A DNA stretch of 64,000 bases, taken from contig NZ_JALAMO010000003.1 in NCBI RefSeq assembly GCF_026790065.1, forward strand, positions 124,001-188,000, given 5' to 3'. Source of the DNA: Bacillus sp. N13C7 (GTDB taxonomy: Bacteria > Bacillota > Bacilli > Bacillales > Bacillaceae). The notes under the pieces were generated by a model. It had not been told where the DNA came from, did not search any database, and saw only the letters and a list, made by a program, of their open reading frames with translations. The first letter of the stretch is position 1; each line of letters starts with the position of its first letter. The position numbers and the translations under genes were made by a program. This document shows positions 34,211 through 43,552 of the stretch, one piece after another.

Positions 34211-35041
34211 ATGAATGTTCCCATGTGGACGGAAGAGCATGTGAGGGCCTCGCTTCCTGAAAGAGATGCAGAGAGCCATAAAGGCACGTACGGTACAGCT
34301 TTGCTGCTGGCGGGCAGCGACGAAATGCCGGGCGTAGCGCTTCTTGCGGGGCTCGGAGCCATGCGGAGCGGACTCGGGAAGCTTGTCATCGGGACGTCTG
34401 AAAGCGTGATGCCGCTGATCGTGCCTGTTCTCCCCGAGGCGACCTATTGGCGTGACGGCTGGAAAAAAGCAGCGGATGCCCAGCTTGAAGAGAGGTACCG
34501 GGCCATTGCCATCGGACCGGGGCTTCCGCAAACCGAAAGCGTACAGCGGGCAGTTGATCATGTGCTTGCGGCGGATTGCCCCGTGATTTTGGATGCCGGA
34601 GCACTGGTGAAGCGCACGTATCCGAAACGGGAGGCCCCCGTCATTCTCACACCGCACCCAGGCGAGTTTTCCCGCATGACAGGGGTGCAGGTGAACCAAT
34701 TACAAAACAAAAGAGCAGAATATGCAAAGGAATGGGCTGCTCAGTTGCAGGCTGTCATTGTGTTAAAAGGAAATCAAACCATCATTGCGTTTCCCGATGG
34801 TGACTGCTGGCGCAACGCAACAGGAAACGGCGCGCTCGCCAAGGGGGGTACCGGTGACACGCTGACGGGCATGATATTAGGCATGCTCTGCTGCCACGAA
34901 GACCCGAAGCACGCCATATTAAACGCGGTCTATCTGCATGGTGCATGCGCCGAGCTCTGGACGGATGAGCACTCCGCTCATACCCTGCTCGCTCACGAGC
35001 TTTCTGAAGTGCTGCCTCGCGTGTGGAAACGATTTGAATGA
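34211..35041 (+). CDS. nnrD: ADP-dependent NAD(P)H-hydrate dehydratase
   Basis: 276 residues from the ATG at 34211 (RBS GGAGGG). A ribokinase-like fold enzyme that repairs damaged NAD(P)H hydrates. Motifs: GSDEMPGVALLAGLGAMRSG, LTPHPGEFSRM, and the catalytic anion-hole/Asp motif AKGGTGDTLTG. Named yxkO in B. subtilis, where I recall a link to general stress. The epimerase domain found fused in other species is absent. Confidence 0.93.
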   Translation: MNVPMWTEEHVRASLPERDAESHKGTYGTALLLAGSDEMPGVALLAGLGAMRSGLGKLVIGTSESVMPLIVPVLPEATYWRDGWKKAADAQLEERYRAIAIGPGLPQTESVQRAVDHVLAADCPVILDAGALVKRTYPKREAPVILTPHPGEFSRMTGVQVNQLQNKRAEYAKEWAAQLQAVIVLKGNQTIIAFPDGDCWRNATGNGALAKGGTGDTLTGMILGMLCCHEDPKHAILNAVYLHGACAELWTDEHSAHTLLAHELSEVLPRVWKRFE

Positions 35042-35042
35042 G

Positions 35043-35076
35043 AAAAAGCTGTCTTCATAAAGAAGACAGCTTTTCT
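35043..35076. terminator. Bidirectional terminator between nnrD and yxlA
   Basis: AAAAGCTGTCTTC/GAAGACAGCTTTT stem; the genes converge. Confidence 0.88.
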
Positions 35077-36428
35077 TGATAACCCGCCCGTTTTTTCAGA
35101 CGCGGTTTCATCAATACATAATAAAGCACAGAAGGCACGGCCAAGCCGACAATCCATGCAATGTCTCCGCCGCCAAACATTTTGGCCAGCGGCCCCATGT
35201 AAAAGGACGTATTGATAAACGGGATTTCAAGCAAGATGGACAGGACGAACGCAATCGTGGTAATCCAATTGACTTTTCCATACGGCCCGTTCACATCAAA
35301 CATGGCTTTGACTTGATAGTTTCCGTGGCGGACGAAGTAGTAATCGACTAAATTGATTGCCGTCCATGGAATTAAGAAATAACTGATGAAAAAGATAAAA
35401 TTCAAAAACAGCTCCATAAAATTGCTTTGCCCCAGTAGGCTTAAGACTGTGCCGACAAGCGTGACGCCAAGGATCATGATGATTCTGACTTTGGGCGTGA
35501 CCTTTAACTTCAGAAACGGCTCAAGCGTTGTGGTCGTGGACATGAAAGCCCCATACAGGTTAAAGACATTGATCGCCATTTGCCCAAATAACACAATGAT
35601 CAGCATAATGAACGAGAAGGGGCCGAACAATTGGACAATCTGGCTGCCTGAGTTTGCCGTAAAGTCAGGAAGTGCTGTCGTCAGCAAAGCGCCGAGCAGC
35701 ATCATCCAGATGGAGCTGACAGATGTACCTGCATAGCTGTACCAAAACGTTTTGGACGCCGGCGTTTGAACTGGCAGATATCTTGAATAATCGGCAACAT
35801 ACGGTGCGTATGCAAGCTGCCACGTTGCAACTGCACTGACCGCCACTAAGAAAATGGGCAGATCAACCGCTCCGGGAATCCAGCTGCCTGCCGGAATCGG
35901 CAATTGAAAAATGAGTATTGTTGCGGCAAAAAATACAGCAAAAGAGGTCCAGGAAAGGATTTTTTGCATTTTGTGAATCAAATCATGGCCGAAAATGGTG
36001 AGTAAAAAACATACGGCGCTTAAGCCTATAATGCTCCATGATCCCGGGATGGGAACAAAGCTGCTTAAGGTTCCAGCCGCCAGAATCGTGCTGCTTGCGA
36101 AGAAACCAAGGTAGATAAACATAACTAAGAAGAGGGGAAGAATCGCTCCGATTACGCCGAATTGGGCACGGCTTTGAATCATTTGCGGGATGCCAAGCTG
36201 AGGGCCTTGCGCGGAATGAGACGCCATAAATATGGCACCGAGTAATGTTCCGCAAATAATAGCGGCAACACTCCAAAACAGATTAAGTCCCATTGCAACG
36301 GGAATCGTGCCGGTCACTAACGTGGTGATATGCATATTAGCCCCGAACCATACGGGAAATAAATCTTTCGCTTTACCATGTCTTTCTTCATTAGGAATAT
36401 ATTCAATCGTTCGCCTTTCTACTTTCAA
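35055..36428 (-). CDS. yxlA: YxlA, nucleobase-cation symporter-1 family permease
   Basis: 457 residues, about twelve membrane segments, NCS1 family (cytosine, purine, allantoin, thiamine transport). Conserved NCS1 region: PVWFGANMHITTLVTGT near the N-terminus. Start at TTG 36428 is chosen because GGAGG sits eight bases before it; an ATG at 36467 would give 13 extra residues but has no ribosome site. Its 3' end contains the shared terminator. Substrate not determined. Confidence 0.85.
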   Translation of the reverse strand: MKVERRTIEYIPNEERHGKAKDLFPVWFGANMHITTLVTGTIPVAMGLNLFWSVAAIICGTLLGAIFMASHSAQGPQLGIPQMIQSRAQFGVIGAILPLFLVMFIYLGFFASSTILAAGTLSSFVPIPGSWSIIGLSAVCFLLTIFGHDLIHKMQKILSWTSFAVFFAATILIFQLPIPAGSWIPGAVDLPIFLVAVSAVATWQLAYAPYVADYSRYLPVQTPASKTFWYSYAGTSVSSIWMMLLGALLTTALPDFTANSGSQIVQLFGPFSFIMLIIVLFGQMAINVFNLYGAFMSTTTTLEPFLKLKVTPKVRIIMILGVTLVGTVLSLLGQSNFMELFLNFIFFISYFLIPWTAINLVDYYFVRHGNYQVKAMFDVNGPYGKVNWITTIAFVLSILLEIPFINTSFYMGPLAKMFGGGDIAWIVGLAVPSVLYYVLMKPRLKKRAGYQEKLSSL

Positions 36429-36573
36429 TGCATCGTCCTCCATATTGGATATTTTTAAAATCGACATAAAGTCATAGCTTAACAGACTGTGAGGGGGTTT
36501 ACAAATGCGGATGTGCAGCCATACGGACGGGAAGCCTGATCTGTCAATGGCTGAAAAGAATTGTAAAAAAAGA

Positions 36574-36599
36574 TGAACGCTTTTAAATCCGGTGTCGTC
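36574..36599 (+). promoter_or_regulatory. SigY-type autoregulated promoter of the sigY operon
   Basis: TGAAC (36574-36578), 17-base spacer, CGTC (36596-36599). It fits the ECF pattern reported for the SigY promoter and lies 40 bases before sigY. Confidence 0.75.
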
Positions 36600-36638
36600 T
36601 CATAAGGCAGAAAAACAAAAAAGGGGGGATCGCGGCCA

Positions 36639-37175
36639 TTGGATACACATGAAGAACAGCAGCTGATACAACAGGCGAAAGAGGGAGACGACGAAGCGTT
36701 TACAGCTCTTTTCCACTATCATTATTCTTTTTTATATAAATATTTGCTAAAACTATCTCTTCATCCTGACCTCAGTGAGGAGCTCGTTCAGGAAACCTTT
36801 CTGAAAGGGTACATTCATTTAAGAAGCTTCCAAGGCCGTTCCAAATTCTCCACGTGGCTGATTTCTATTGCATCGAGGCTCTATCTCGATCACCAGAAAA
36901 AGAGAAAGAGAGAATGGAAACGGAAACAGGCGATGACAGAGGAAACCATCCGCAAGATCAAGTGGGACGTGTCAGTGAAAGGGGCAGAATGGAGCGAGAC
37001 GCTTGATCTGTTTTCAAAGCTGGACCCTAAACTGCGCACGCCTGTTTTATTAAGGCATTACTACGGCTATACCTACGCCGAAATCGGGCTGATGCTGCAG
37101 ATCAAGGAAGGCACGGTGAAGTCCAGAGTTCATAAAGGGCTCCAGCAAATCAGAAAGGAGTGGGACGATGAATAA
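36639..37175 (+). CDS. sigY: ECF RNA polymerase sigma factor SigY
   Basis: 178 residues: sigma region 2 ([37 protein letters not shown]) and region 4 ([42 protein letters not shown]) with no extra domain. TTG start at 36639 is preceded by GGGGGG. It heads sigY-yxlC-yxlD-yxlE-yxlF-yxlG, all overlapping or within a few bases. YxlC and YxlD are the reported negative regulators. Overlaps yxlC by eight bases. Confidence 0.95.
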   Translation: MDTHEEQQLIQQAKEGDDEAFTALFHYHYSFLYKYLLKLSLHPDLSEELVQETFLKGYIHLRSFQGRSKFSTWLISIASRLYLDHQKKRKREWKRKQAMTEETIRKIKWDVSVKGAEWSETLDLFSKLDPKLRTPVLLRHYYGYTYAEIGLMLQIKEGTVKSRVHKGLQQIRKEWDDE

Positions 37176-37488
37176 AGAAAAGATTTCCGGGCATTTAAAA
37201 TCAGAATTGCAGAAAATTGATCAAACAGCCAACCCCTCTATACCAGATCAAAAAGAAATGCTTTACCGGCTGTCACAAATGAAAGCTGAACGCAGAAAAA
37301 AACTGCTGAAAGAGATCATCTTATTTGTATTCTGTGCGCTGATGGTTGTGAGTGCGGCAATTCTGGCATTCACTCGAGCTCCAGCAGTGTTTATCGTACT
37401 TCAGGTTTGTGTGCTTGCGGTGCTGCCGATTTTAATTGCGGCTGAGAAAAAAAGTCATCCTGGTGAATGCGAGGTGGAGCGCCGATGA
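37168..37488 (+). CDS. yxlC: YxlC, membrane anti-SigY factor component
   Basis: 106 residues: a charged cytoplasmic N-terminus (about 1-48) followed by two membrane helices ([40 protein letters not shown]). This fits a membrane anti-sigma protein binding SigY through its N-terminus. RBS AGGAG lies inside the sigY end. Overlaps yxlD by four bases. Confidence 0.9.
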   Translation: MNKEKISGHLKSELQKIDQTANPSIPDQKEMLYRLSQMKAERRKKLLKEIILFVFCALMVVSAAILAFTRAPAVFIVLQVCVLAVLPILIAAEKKSHPGECEVERR

Positions 37489-37691
37489 CACAAACAGAAA
37501 TTGTCATCATGGTTGCGGCTTATCTTATTGTTTTGGCGCAGGGAATCTTTTTATTTATTGATGCGAAAAAACGTAATCGCATGGCATGGGTTTGGGGGAT
37601 TATCGGATTGATTCAAGCACCAATGCCTCTGATTTGCTATTACTTTTTTGTTATAAAGCCGGACAGGAAGAAAAGGGGGATCAAGCAATGA
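37485..37691 (+). CDS. yxlD: YxlD, small membrane protein, SigY negative regulator
   Basis: 68 residues from the ATG at 37485 in the ATGA overlap with yxlC (RBS GAGGTGGAG). Two membrane helices (IVIMVAAYLIVLAQGIFLFI, WVWGIIGLIQAPMPLICYYFFV) of the PLDc_N type fold. It is reported to act with YxlC in holding SigY inactive. Overlaps yxlE by four bases. Confidence 0.88.
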   Translation: MTQTEIVIMVAAYLIVLAQGIFLFIDAKKRNRMAWVWGIIGLIQAPMPLICYYFFVIKPDRKKRGIKQ

Positions 37692-37876
37692 ATATTTCTT
37701 GGGAAATGATTTTGCCACTGATTGTATTACAGTTGGTTTTAGCGGTGTTTGCCCTTATCAGCTGTATAAAAGAAGAACGGACGAACGGGCCAAAGTGGAT
37801 GTGGGCCGCAATCATCGTATGTATCAATATTATCGGGCCGATTTTGTTTTTTACCATCGGCAGAAAGCAAAGGTAA
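37688..37876 (+). CDS. yxlE: YxlE, small PLDc_N-type membrane protein
   Basis: 62 residues from the ATG at 37688 (RBS GGGGGA within yxlD). Two membrane helices with a central NGPKWMWAAIIVCINIIGPILFF, the pattern of the PLDc_N/phospholipase-D nuclease N-terminal family, and similar in size and plan to YxlD; the two may be ancient duplicates. Role within the SigY system is unclear. Confidence 0.85.
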   Translation: MNISWEMILPLIVLQLVLAVFALISCIKEERTNGPKWMWAAIIVCINIIGPILFFTIGRKQR

Positions 37877-37882
37877 GCGGAT

Positions 37883-38770
37883 ATGCTGTCTATTGAATCA
37901 TTATGCAAATCGTACCGGCATCATGAAGCTGTAAAGAATGTCAGTTTCCACGTGAATGAAAACGAGTGTGTCGCATTATTAGGCCCTAATGGAGCCGGTA
38001 AAACTACAACACTGCAAATGCTGGCCGGACTGCTTTCGCCAACCTCTGGAACCATCAAGCTGTTAGGGGAGAAAAAGCCGGACCGGCGTTTGATCGGGTA
38101 CCTCCCGCAGTATCCTGCTTTTTATTCGTGGATGACTGCAAACGAGTTTTTAACATTTGCCGGGAGACTGTCCGGTCTTTCAAAGAAAAAATGCCAAGAG
38201 GAAATCGGCGAGATGCTGGAATTTGTCGGCTTGCAGGAATCCGCACACAAAAGAATCGGCGGCTATTCAGGCGGCATGAAGCAAAGACTCGGGCTGGCAC
38301 AGGCGCTGCTCCATAAACCGAAGCTGTTGATCTTGGATGAACCGGTATCCGCTCTTGATCCGTCAGGGCGGTTCGAGGTGCTGGACATGATGCGGGAGCT
38401 GAAGAAGCATATGGCTGTTCTGTTTTCTACACACGTTTTGCATGATGCAGAGCAGGTGTGTGATCAGGTGGTGATCATGAAAAACGGGGAGATTTCATGG
38501 AAAGGCGAATTACAGCAGCTTAAGAAACAGCATCAAACGAACGTTTTCACTCTTACAGTGAAAGAGAAGCTGAACGGCTGGCTTGAAGAGAAGCCTTATG
38601 TCTCAGCTATTGTCTATATGAATCCGTCTCAGGCTGTTTTCGAGCTGCCAGATATACAAGCTGGCCGGACCTTGCTGAGTGAGTGTATCCGAGCGGGATT
38701 GACCGTCACTTGTTTTCAACAGCACGCGGAGTCTCTTGAAGACGTCTATCTAAAGGTGGTGCACGCATGA
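37883..38770 (+). CDS. yxlF: YxlF, ABC transporter ATPase
   Basis: 295 residues. Walker A GPNGAGKTT, signature YSGGMKQRLGLAQA, Walker B LLILDEPVSALD, switch His in FSTHVLHD; the last 80 residues are the C-terminal extension of DrrA/CcmA-type ATPases. With YxlG it forms an exporter or membrane-modifying ABC complex. Cargo unknown; it may act in toxin-peptide immunity given the operon type, but that is conjecture. Overlaps yxlG by four bases. Confidence 0.92.
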   Translation: MLSIESLCKSYRHHEAVKNVSFHVNENECVALLGPNGAGKTTTLQMLAGLLSPTSGTIKLLGEKKPDRRLIGYLPQYPAFYSWMTANEFLTFAGRLSGLSKKKCQEEIGEMLEFVGLQESAHKRIGGYSGGMKQRLGLAQALLHKPKLLILDEPVSALDPSGRFEVLDMMRELKKHMAVLFSTHVLHDAEQVCDQVVIMKNGEISWKGELQQLKKQHQTNVFTLTVKEKLNGWLEEKPYVSAIVYMNPSQAVFELPDIQAGRTLLSECIRAGLTVTCFQQHAESLEDVYLKVVHA

Positions 38771-39543
38771 AGGTGATGATAACGCTATTGCAGAAAGAAT
38801 GGCTCGATGGGTGGAAAAGCGGTAAGCTCATCTGGCTGCCGATCGCGATGATGATCGTGGGATTGACACAGCCGCTGACCATTTATTATATGCCGGAAAT
38901 CATTGAACACGGAGGAAACCTTCCTGATGGCATGAAAATCAATTTTACGATGCCTTCCGGGTCTGAAGTGATGGTCAGCACGCTTTCTCAATTCAACACG
39001 CTTGGCATGGCTCTGGTCATCTTCAGCGTCATGGGCAGCGTGGCGAATGAAAGAAATCAAGGCGTAACGTCGCTGATCATGTCTCGGCCTGTGACGGCAG
39101 CCCATTATATCGTGAGCAAATGGCTCACCCAAAGCATGATCTGCATTGCGTCGTTTGCAGCAGGATACGGGCTTGCTTATTATTACGTCCGGCTGCTGTT
39201 TGAGGAGACATCATTCAGCCGTTTTGCCGGAAGCCTTGGCCTCTATGCTCTTTGGATCATGTTTATTGTGACTGCCGGCCTTTACGGAAGTACGATGTTT
39301 CGGTCTCTCGGCGCAGCCGCGGCTTCCGGGATCGGGCTGACAGCTGCCGTTTCCTTTGCTGTATCGCTATTTCCTGATGGTTCGAAATGGCTTCCGGCTG
39401 CGCTTTGCAAGCAGGCGGAGCATATCCTTCTTCATGGGGAGAAGGCCGATTTTTTCGGATGGTCGCTCACATTCTCCATTTTATGCATCATGCTTCTGGC
39501 CATGTTTTCAGCGTGGCGCTTCCGGCAGTATGAAAGCTATTAA
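38767..39543 (+). CDS. yxlG: YxlG, ABC-2 type permease
   Basis: 258 residues with six membrane segments and the ABC-2 hallmark [26 protein letters not shown]. Partner of YxlF. It is the last gene of the sigY operon; its stop overlaps the stop of convergent yxlH by four bases, with no separate terminator between them. Confidence 0.9.
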   Translation: MKVMITLLQKEWLDGWKSGKLIWLPIAMMIVGLTQPLTIYYMPEIIEHGGNLPDGMKINFTMPSGSEVMVSTLSQFNTLGMALVIFSVMGSVANERNQGVTSLIMSRPVTAAHYIVSKWLTQSMICIASFAAGYGLAYYYVRLLFEETSFSRFAGSLGLYALWIMFIVTAGLYGSTMFRSLGAAAASGIGLTAAVSFAVSLFPDGSKWLPAALCKQAEHILLHGEKADFFGWSLTFSILCIMLLAMFSAWRFRQYESY

Positions 39544-40742
39544 TAGATCATGTGACGCTTTTGTGCGAGCATCACTAGAAAGGCGGCAAATGCCAGCGAC
39601 CCGGCTCCATAAAACACTCCAGCAAGCCCGAAAAGCTGTGCGGTTTTTCCGGCTAAAAGGGGTCCGAGGAAGATGCCCAGCGCATAAAACGACTGATAAA
39701 ACCCCATCACTGACATTTTCAAACGGACGGAACTGATATCGACGACCCGGCTTAGCAGTAAAGGAAATACGAAACCGAGGGCCAGCCCGATGCAGGCGTG
39801 TGTGATGCAAACCGAGAATAATGTTTCGGAAAAAGGTACAAATAACAAACAGATTCCAGTGACCGCAAAACTGATGAGCATTACGAAGTAAGCAGTTCGG
39901 CTTGTGAATCGCAGAAACACAAAGCTTAATGTGGCGGCTGCGTGAGGGAGGAAAAAGGCGCTCATCACCCAAAGCAGCTCCGCGTCACCCATTCCGAGCT
40001 GATGGATGTAAAGCGGTGTAAAACCAAACACGGTCATAAATAACACCGCGTGGGCAGTCATAGACAGGATGGTGAAAAGCTTCAGCTTCGGCAGCCGCAA
40101 TGTGTCTTTGATGGATTGCGGCACCCGTATTGTGTCACAATTCGCGGGAGGAGCCGAAGGGTCTTTAATAAAGCAGCAGATCACCAGGCCGATGGCCGAG
40201 GCCGCCAGCGCCATCCAAAACGGAACCTGCCTGCCTAAGCGAGCTGCCGCAAGCCCGCAGAACACAATGCTGGCAAACTGAGGCATGACAGTGAAAAACT
40301 GCATAATGCCCATTGCTTTTGAGGCGTTATCGCTGTTGAAATACTGCGCATATAAAATGGTCGCCATGACCCACATAGAGGCGGTAATTCCCGCAAACAG
40401 CCGTGCGGCCAGCACGAAGAAGAAAGAATCAAACATCAGAAAAAGCAAGCTGCTGAGGACGGAAAACCCAAACCCGGCAATTAACAATTGCTTGCGTATC
40501 GAAAAGAGGATGTCTGACAGCAAGCCGAGCGGAAATCGAAGAAGGATTTGCGTGACCCCGTAGCTGCCGAGAATGATGCCGATTGCGCCGTAAGAAAAGT
40601 GCAGATCCTCCAAGTACAGGCCGAATACAGGCACATAAATATAGCCTGAAAACCAAAAACAAAATACCATGCATAAAAAAACGGCGTGATCTAAAGCGCC
40701 GATTGTTTTTTTTCGAGAAATCATGTCCGGCTGTAACTCCAT
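39540..40742 (-). CDS. yxlH: YxlH, major facilitator superfamily transporter
   Basis: 400 residues from the ATG at 40742, chosen for the GTGGGAAG just upstream; an in-frame ATG six codons later (MISRKK) is an alternative. Twelve membrane segments with the MFS loop motif [13 protein letters not shown] after helix 2. Substrate unknown; multidrug-efflux-like. Its 3' end overlaps yxlG by four bases (convergent). Confidence 0.85.
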   Translation of the reverse strand: MELQPDMISRKKTIGALDHAVFLCMVFCFWFSGYIYVPVFGLYLEDLHFSYGAIGIILGSYGVTQILLRFPLGLLSDILFSIRKQLLIAGFGFSVLSSLLFLMFDSFFFVLAARLFAGITASMWVMATILYAQYFNSDNASKAMGIMQFFTVMPQFASIVFCGLAAARLGRQVPFWMALAASAIGLVICCFIKDPSAPPANCDTIRVPQSIKDTLRLPKLKLFTILSMTAHAVLFMTVFGFTPLYIHQLGMGDAELLWVMSAFFLPHAAATLSFVFLRFTSRTAYFVMLISFAVTGICLLFVPFSETLFSVCITHACIGLALGFVFPLLLSRVVDISSVRLKMSVMGFYQSFYALGIFLGPLLAGKTAQLFGLAGVFYGAGSLAFAAFLVMLAQKRHMIY

Positions 40743-40782
40743 ACTTCTTCCCACCCCTTTCCTTCCAGTACACCATAATTGC

Positions 40783-40796
40783 TGAAAGCGTTTCAA
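40783..40796 (-). promoter_or_regulatory. Palindrome over the yxlH promoter
   Basis: TGAAACGCTTTCA is a perfect 13-base palindrome. Minus strand TTGAAA with TGTACT 18 bases on would be the promoter, so the palindrome covers the -35. It looks like a cre with one central base lost. Confidence 0.4.
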
Positions 40797-40805
40797 CAGA
40801 AAAAT

Positions 40806-40837
40806 GAAAAAAACAGGACTTCAAACAAGTCCTGTTC
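40806..40837 (-). terminator. Terminator of katX
   Basis: Minus strand ACAGGACTT/AAGTCCTGT stem followed by seven T. Confidence 0.9.
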
Positions 40838-40843
40838 ACTGTT

Positions 40844-42487
40844 TTAATACGGGTCAGACGGATGGCTTTCCTGCTCAGCCTGTTTTGCAGCCTGTTCCGT
40901 TTCAGTTGTGCCGATCGGCCCGTTGCTGTTGTTTTCGGAAACTTTTTTCAGCCCTTCTGCCACGCGTTTCCCGTAGTCCGGATCAGCTTTTGTGAAATTC
41001 TCAATCATCTGATCCTGGATTTCTTTGCGGCATGTAGAAAGCGTATTGACCAGGTTCGTGATCAATTCGTTCCGTTCAAATTCAGTAAATCTCCGGTACG
41101 TTTCGCCGGCCTGTCCGAAGTTGTTCGTTCTGTCGATTGCTTCACGCTTTACATCACCTTCGACGTGCGGCGTATGATCCTTTCCATCCTGCTTCGCTTC
41201 CTGCAGCCCGCCCATAATGGACGGCTCATAGTTAACGTGCGGGTTTTGGCCTTCTGCTCTATCGACCCGGTACAGCATTTGCCCGCCTTCCTGGTTGGTG
41301 GCGACATGTTTTTTCGGTGAGTTGATCGGCAGCTGCAGGTAATTTGCGCCTACACGGTAGCGCTGCGTATCAGAGTAGGCAAACGTCCGGCCCTGAAGCA
41401 ACTTATCATCTGAGAAATCAAGCCCGTCAACAAGCACTCCCGTTCCGAATGAAGCTTGTTCTACTTCCGCATGGTAGTTTTCCGGGTTTTTGTTAAGAAC
41501 CAATTTGCCGATCGGTTTCCATGGGAAATCGTCTTTATACCACAGCTTTGTCGGATCAAGCGGATCAAAGTCCAGTTCAGGATGCTCATCATCGCTCATG
41601 ATTTGGGCATACACTTCCCATTCCGGATAATCGCCATTTTCGATCGCTTCATACAAATCCTGTGTTGCATGGTTAAAGTTTTTCCCTTGAATCTCTTCTG
41701 CTTCCTTCTGTGTCAGGTTGCGGATGCCCTGTTTCGGTTCGAAATGATATTTCACGAGAACGGCTTTGCCTTCCTCATTCACCCATTTATAGGCGTGTAC
41801 GCCCGAACCCTGCATTTGCCGGTAGTTGGCCGGAATGCCCCAAGGCGAAAACAAGAAGGTGATCATATGTGTCGCTTCAGGGGACTGAGAAATGAAGTCG
41901 AAGATACGTTCACCGTCCTGGATGTTGGTTACTGGATCAGGCTGAAATGCGTGCACAAGATCCGGAAATTTCAGCGGGTCGCGGATAAAAAAGATTTTCA
42001 GATTGTTCCCGACCAAATCCCAGTTTCCGTCTTCGGTATAAAGCTTAACGGCAAAACCGCGCGGGTCTCTCAATGTTTCAGGTGAGTGTTTTCCATGATT
42101 CACCGTAGAAAAACGGACAAATGCAGGGGTTTTCTTGCCTTTTTCCTGAAAGAGCTTGGCCCGGGTGTATTTTGAAATCGGTTCGTCTCCAAAGCTTCCG
42201 TACGCTTCAAAATATCCGTGTGCACCTGCTCCTCGGGCGTGGACAACCCGCTCCGGGATGCGCTCACGGTCAAAGTGGCTGATCTTTTCGAGAAAATCGT
42301 AGTTCTCAAGTGTTGTAGGCCCTCTGTTCCCGACAGTTCTTACATTCTGGTTGTCAGTGACAGGATGTCCCTGCCTGTTCGTTAAGGTATCCTCTGATTC
42401 GTTTTCCCCAGATGTCTTATGAGAAAGCGCATCCTCACTGCCTTGGGCATTTGTTCCGTGATGCTTGTTTTGATGATCCTCTTTCAT
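40844..42487 (-). CDS. katX: Spore catalase KatX
   Basis: 547-residue small-subunit heme catalase. The distal-side signature [17 protein letters not shown] (residues 72-88, catalytic His) and proximal RTFAYSDTQ (heme-ligand Tyr) are both present, with an N-terminal hydrophilic extension of about 50 residues. It lacks the C-terminal domain of KatE. Start at 42487 has AAAGGAGGG before it. In B. subtilis it protects germinating spores and is made under SigF, with SigB input. Confidence 0.96.
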   Translation of the reverse strand: MKEDHQNKHHGTNAQGSEDALSHKTSGENESEDTLTNRQGHPVTDNQNVRTVGNRGPTTLENYDFLEKISHFDRERIPERVVHARGAGAHGYFEAYGSFGDEPISKYTRAKLFQEKGKKTPAFVRFSTVNHGKHSPETLRDPRGFAVKLYTEDGNWDLVGNNLKIFFIRDPLKFPDLVHAFQPDPVTNIQDGERIFDFISQSPEATHMITFLFSPWGIPANYRQMQGSGVHAYKWVNEEGKAVLVKYHFEPKQGIRNLTQKEAEEIQGKNFNHATQDLYEAIENGDYPEWEVYAQIMSDDEHPELDFDPLDPTKLWYKDDFPWKPIGKLVLNKNPENYHAEVEQASFGTGVLVDGLDFSDDKLLQGRTFAYSDTQRYRVGANYLQLPINSPKKHVATNQEGGQMLYRVDRAEGQNPHVNYEPSIMGGLQEAKQDGKDHTPHVEGDVKREAIDRTNNFGQAGETYRRFTEFERNELITNLVNTLSTCRKEIQDQMIENFTKADPDYGKRVAEGLKKVSENNSNGPIGTTETEQAAKQAEQESHPSDPY

Positions 42488-42518
42488 TGTTGACCCTCCT
42501 TTTTTGAACGGTAACAAT

Positions 42519-42544
42519 ATTCCCTTAATGGAAAGATTTTAAAA
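42519..42544 (-). promoter_or_regulatory. SigB/SigF-type promoter of katX
   Basis: Minus strand TTTTAA (42544-42539), 14-base spacer, GGGAAT (42524-42519), close to the SigB consensus; SigF has an overlapping preference. Confidence 0.55.
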
Positions 42545-42614
42545 CAGCCGTTTTTTTTCATCGGCTTCGGGAATGGTACAATGTACAAAAATCGGTAAAA
42601 GGAGAGTTCGATTC

Positions 42615-43205
42615 GTGACAAGAGAAAGACATCCGCTGCCTATCACGTTTTACCAAAAAACTGCTCTTGAGCTCGCCCCGTCGCTTCTAGGCTGCCTTCT
42701 GGTAAAAGAAACAGACGGAGGCACAGCGTCAGGCTATATAGTGGAAACAGAAGCTTATATGGGAGCCGAAGACAGAGCCGCCCACAGCTTTAACAATCGC
42801 CGGACGAAGCGGACTGAGATTATGTTTGCGGAAGCTGGGAGGGTGTATACGTATGTCATGCACACCCATACATTGCTGAATGTCGTTGCCGCAGAAGAGG
42901 GTGTCCCGCAAGCCGTATTAATCAGGGCGATTGAGCCTCATGAAGGGCAGCTGTTAATGGAGGAGAGAAGGCCGGGCCGGCGTCCGAGGGAATGGACAAA
43001 TGGGCCCGGAAAGCTGACGAAAGCGCTTGGCGTCACGATGAATGACTACGGACGCTGGATCACGGAACAGCCGCTTTACATTGAAAGCGGATATACACCG
43101 GAACAGATTTCTACCGGCCCGCGCATCGGCATCGACAACAGCGGAGAGGCCCGCGATTATCCGTGGCGTTTCTGGGTGACGGGAAACAGGTACGTGTCGC
43201 GTTAG
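42615..43205 (+). CDS. aag: 3-methyladenine DNA glycosylase (AAG/MPG family)
   Basis: 196 residues, GTG start at 42615 with AAAGGAGA before it. It excises 3-methyladenine, hypoxanthine and related bases. Family motifs: ETEAYMGAEDRAAHSFNNRRTKRTEIMF (catalytic Glu near its start) and YVMHTHTLLNVVAAEEGVPQAVLIRAIEP. Named yxlJ in B. subtilis. yxzF follows directly. Confidence 0.95.
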   Translation: MTRERHPLPITFYQKTALELAPSLLGCLLVKETDGGTASGYIVETEAYMGAEDRAAHSFNNRRTKRTEIMFAEAGRVYTYVMHTHTLLNVVAAEEGVPQAVLIRAIEPHEGQLLMEERRPGRRPREWTNGPGKLTKALGVTMNDYGRWITEQPLYIESGYTPEQISTGPRIGIDNSGEARDYPWRFWVTGNRYVSR

Positions 43206-43265
43206 ATGTTTAAGCATAGGGCAATCAGGGGAATGGTTGAGAAAAAAGAAGGGAGAATCGGAGCT

Positions 43266-43391
43266 TTGAAAAAGATGATCAAAACCGTTATCAAATGGGC
43301 GCCGGTCATTTACCCCATTGTTCGAAAAATCATGAAGGATCGAAAGGCGTCTAAACAAAAAAATATGTCCGCATCCCGAACAGCCGGCTGA
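43266..43391 (+). CDS. yxzF: YxzF, small basic protein
   Basis: 41 residues from the TTG at 43266, with GGGAG nine bases upstream; longer in-frame starts at 43206 and 43233 have poorer sites. Sequence is basic with one amphipathic or membrane-active helix ([20 protein letters not shown]). A terminator follows the stop. It lies 60 bases after aag and is probably cotranscribed. Function unknown. Confidence 0.6.
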
Positions 43392-43408
43392 CCCCGGCTG
43401 TTTTTTTA
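43379..43408 (+). terminator. Terminator of aag-yxzF
   Basis: AACAGCCGG/CCGGCTGTT stem followed by seven T; the 5' arm overlaps the yxzF stop. Confidence 0.9.
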
Positions 43409-43552
43409 TGGGTCAGTTTTCCCCCCAGTCTCCCGATGTTCATTGACTTGCCATTCTCTCCATTATAGAATTTATATACATTTCACATTCCTTCATCATC
43501 CTTTCTGCTCACTCACTTATTCCCTGCATCTACTTGATAGGAGGTTTTTCTC

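Noticed and set aside
43206..43265. Longer start for yxzF at 43206 (MFKHRAIRG...)
   Set aside because: It begins right at the aag stop without a ribosome site; GGGAG fits the TTG at 43266 better.
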